Shown here: piece after piece, positions 62,620-64,000 of the stretch | How positions within the stretch are numbered: the first letter of the stretch is position 1 | Layout of the letters: every line of letters begins with the position of its first letter | IMG/VR virus record: IMGVR_UViG_3300009164_004014 | Location: 1-64,000 of that record | Source: a virus | Reading direction: 5' to 3' (one strand) | DNA: 64,000 nt | Notes under the pieces: model-generated | What the model was told of the DNA's origin: nothing | Seen by the model: the letters and a program-made list of their open reading frames with translations, nothing else | The model's database searches: none | Made by a program: the position numbers and the translations under genes

Positions 62620-64000
62620 ATGCTAAGAGATGTATTTTATTACGGTAATAAACCTAACGTTCACCCAAGAGAAAAATTTGCAGCTTCATTAGAAGATGCT
62701 AGAAATCAATGCACAACTAAACATTTTTGGATAATCAACGAATACTGTGATTATACTAATTTTGATTGGGATTGGGATTTTGAATTTCTACCCGATGAAG
62801 ATGTTTGGGCAGAAGAACACAACAATGTATGGCCTAGTCAACACCAAAAAGATAGCGGAACTTGGCTATGCAATACAACTAATAATCAACCACTGACAGT
62901 GTATCGGGCTGATGTTAATGCCATTAAACGTAAAAACATCACTTCAGATAATTGGGTTATTCTATCCCCTATAGACAATCTTAAATTTGACTTTAGCTGG
63001 CACCCAGATCCAACTGACCCTCCGTATATTTATGTATGGGGTAATCAATGGCATTCTGGCAAAGTTATGTCTACAATTGAGTATCATGTATTTGGTGCAA
63101 CATCAATCAAATATGTTGAAAATAATATTGCTATACTTGCACAACAACCTAAAAACTTTGATGTGTTTGAAGAAGTATCAGACTTTGATTTTAGTTGGGT
63201 CCCAAATCCAACCAGCCCGCCGTATATTTACGTTTGGGGGAATCAATGGAATACTCCAGAAGATGCGATATCTATTCAATATGTTGTTGAGGGTGCAAAA
63301 GAATACAAATATATGCAACAACGTGCAATTCGTAAACCGTGTAAAGATAATTGGCACATACCCACTGACGTTGATGTAAATGCGTTTGATTTTAGTTGGG
63401 TGCCTTCACCGCATGATGAGCCGTTCATATATCAGTTTGGAACACAATGGCACGACAGGGGTGGACCAAGATATGTACCCGAATCTATCGTTAGATTATC
63501 ATCCGGTGAACCAATTGGACAGATTAAGTATGTAACCGATATTGTTGCTACATTAATTCAAAATAAAGCTAGATGGATTATACCTAATAATATTGATACT
63601 AGTGATTTTGACTTTAGCTGGGTGCCTCATCCAGATGAACAACCGTATATACATCAGTTTGGAACTCAATGGCAAAAGACAGGTGGACCTCAGTATATTG
63701 CTCCAGAGATTGTTAAATTATCAAATGATAATTATTTAGGTCCAGTTAAGTATATTGATATTCAAACAGCAAAAAAATTACCAAGTAAAACTGATTTTAA
63801 TATATTAGATGACAACGTTATAGATGATTTTGATTATTCATGGCACCCAGATGACACAGAGCCTCCCTACATATATGTATTTGGTAATAATCAATATCCT
63901 GCACAAATAATGCCAACAGTTGAATATGTAGTCAAAGGTGCGACTCAAGTTAAACACATGCATAATATAGTTGCTACTTTGGGTGTAAATAAAACCAATT
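62620..64000 (+). CDS. FDFSW-repeat protein, partial (runs off the right edge)
   Basis: From the ATG at 62620 the frame stays open for 460 codons to the window edge. The N-terminus has LRDVFYYGNKPNVHPREKF, then FWIINEYCDYTNFDWDWDF and HNNVWPSQHQKDSGTWLC. From residue 123 a repeat of 66-74 residues appears: FD(F/Y)SW at 123, 189, 256, 330 and 404, each followed by (H/V)P, then (P/Q)P(Y/F)I(Y/H) and a (W/F)G-x-(Q/N)-(W/Y) block. Each unit ends with a segment like IKYV. I recall similar aromatic repeats in large proteins of marine phages, but the function is not established. No late-promoter motif precedes it; it probably shares the carbamoyltransferase transcript. Confidence 0.75.
   Translation, partial: MLRDVFYYGNKPNVHPREKFAASLEDARNQCTTKHFWIINEYCDYTNFDWDWDFEFLPDEDVWAEEHNNVWPSQHQKDSGTWLCNTTNNQPLTVYRADVNAIKRKNITSDNWVILSPIDNLKFDFSWHPDPTDPPYIYVWGNQWHSGKVMSTIEYHVFGATSIKYVENNIAILAQQPKNFDVFEEVSDFDFSWVPNPTSPPYIYVWGNQWNTPEDAISIQYVVEGAKEYKYMQQRAIRKPCKDNWHIPTDVDVNAFDFSWVPSPHDEPFIYQFGTQWHDRGGPRYVPESIVRLSSGEPIGQIKYVTDIVATLIQNKARWIIPNNIDTSDFDFSWVPHPDEQPYIHQFGTQWQKTGGPQYIAPEIVKLSNDNYLGPVKYIDIQTAKKLPSKTDFNILDDNVIDDFDYSWHPDDTEPPYIYVFGNNQYPAQIMPTVEYVVKGATQVKHMHNIVATLGVNKTN
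62986..64000 (+). repeat. Five FDFSW repeat units of about 66-74 codons
   Basis: Units begin at 62986, 63184, 63385, 63607 and 63829. Units 1, 2 and 5 have the form PPYIYV(W/F)GN(Q/N); units 3 and 4 have (P)(Y/F)I(Y/H)QFGTQW and a following GGPxY. The two subtypes suggest duplication of unit pairs. DNA identity is moderate, so the repeats are old. Confidence 0.85.

Noticed and set aside
62987-63379. A 130-codon frame overlapping the FDFSW gene
   Set aside because: It is a +1 shadow of the repeat protein that stays open only because of the repeats; the FDFSW frame is open for 460 codons and has the better start.
1-64000. tRNA genes, integrase, insertion sequences or attachment sites
   Set aside because: Intergenic gaps are too short for these, and no transposase, integrase or terminal repeats were recognised among the proteins.

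Overview
The window is part of the genome of a T4-like tailed phage (myovirus), most likely a marine or aquatic one with an AT-rich host. The evidence is a set of recognisable T4-type genes: a Mre11-type gp47, a gp55 late sigma factor, and baseplate genes gp53, gp5, gp25 and gp6 in the compact order seen in cyanophage and pelagiphage relatives. The motif NTAAATA, close to the T4 late promoter TATAAATA, recurs just before structural genes. The host cannot be fixed from this window.

Layout. (1) 1-1287, minus strand: partial gp47 and gp55, separated by a perfect hairpin with a C(UACG)G loop on the minus-strand transcript. (2) 1383-1399: back-to-back late-promoter motifs, from which transcription diverges. 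(3) 1423-14310, plus strand: baseplate module with a tube/baseplate protein carrying seven 18-residue repeats, gp53, a 1036-aa structural protein, a gp5 spike without lysozyme, a Gly/Ala repeat protein, gp25 and gp6. (4) 14334-34187: a single 6617-codon gene for a giant virion protein built from many small beta modules, with a seven-motif Asp-box region, FG-GAP-like repeats and two CBM5/12-like segments. (5) 34202-37225: a 50-aa ORF and three structural or fibre genes. (6) 37274-49000, plus strand: a tightly overlapping operon with three GT-A-like proteins, six radical SAM enzymes in a row and a glycosyltransferase-like protein. (7) 48997-51569, minus strand: a three-gene sugar cassette (NDP-sugar 4,6-dehydratase, C-methyltransferase, small helical protein). 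(8) 51616-64000: two more glycosyltransferase-like domains (one fused to a nucleotide-sugar dehydrogenase), two SGNH-hydrolase-like proteins, two B12-domain radical SAM enzymes on opposite strands, a 32-aa ORF, a carbamoyltransferase, and a partial protein with FDFSW repeats running off the right edge.

How it may work together (inference): genes up to about 37 kb build the baseplate and host-contact apparatus. The genes from 37 kb onward look like a phage-carried glycan or virion-decoration pathway: dehydration, C-methylation and oxidation of nucleotide sugars, transfer, acyl editing (SGNH) and carbamoylation. Eight radical SAM enzymes in about 20 kb is the most unusual property. Their substrates could be sugars (twitch-domain enzymes such as BtrN act on aminocyclitols) or repeat-rich virion proteins of the same locus. 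Neither is proven by sequence.

No tRNA, rRNA, insertion sequence, integrase, CRISPR array or origin was recognised. No gene-free stretch exceeds about 100 bases.
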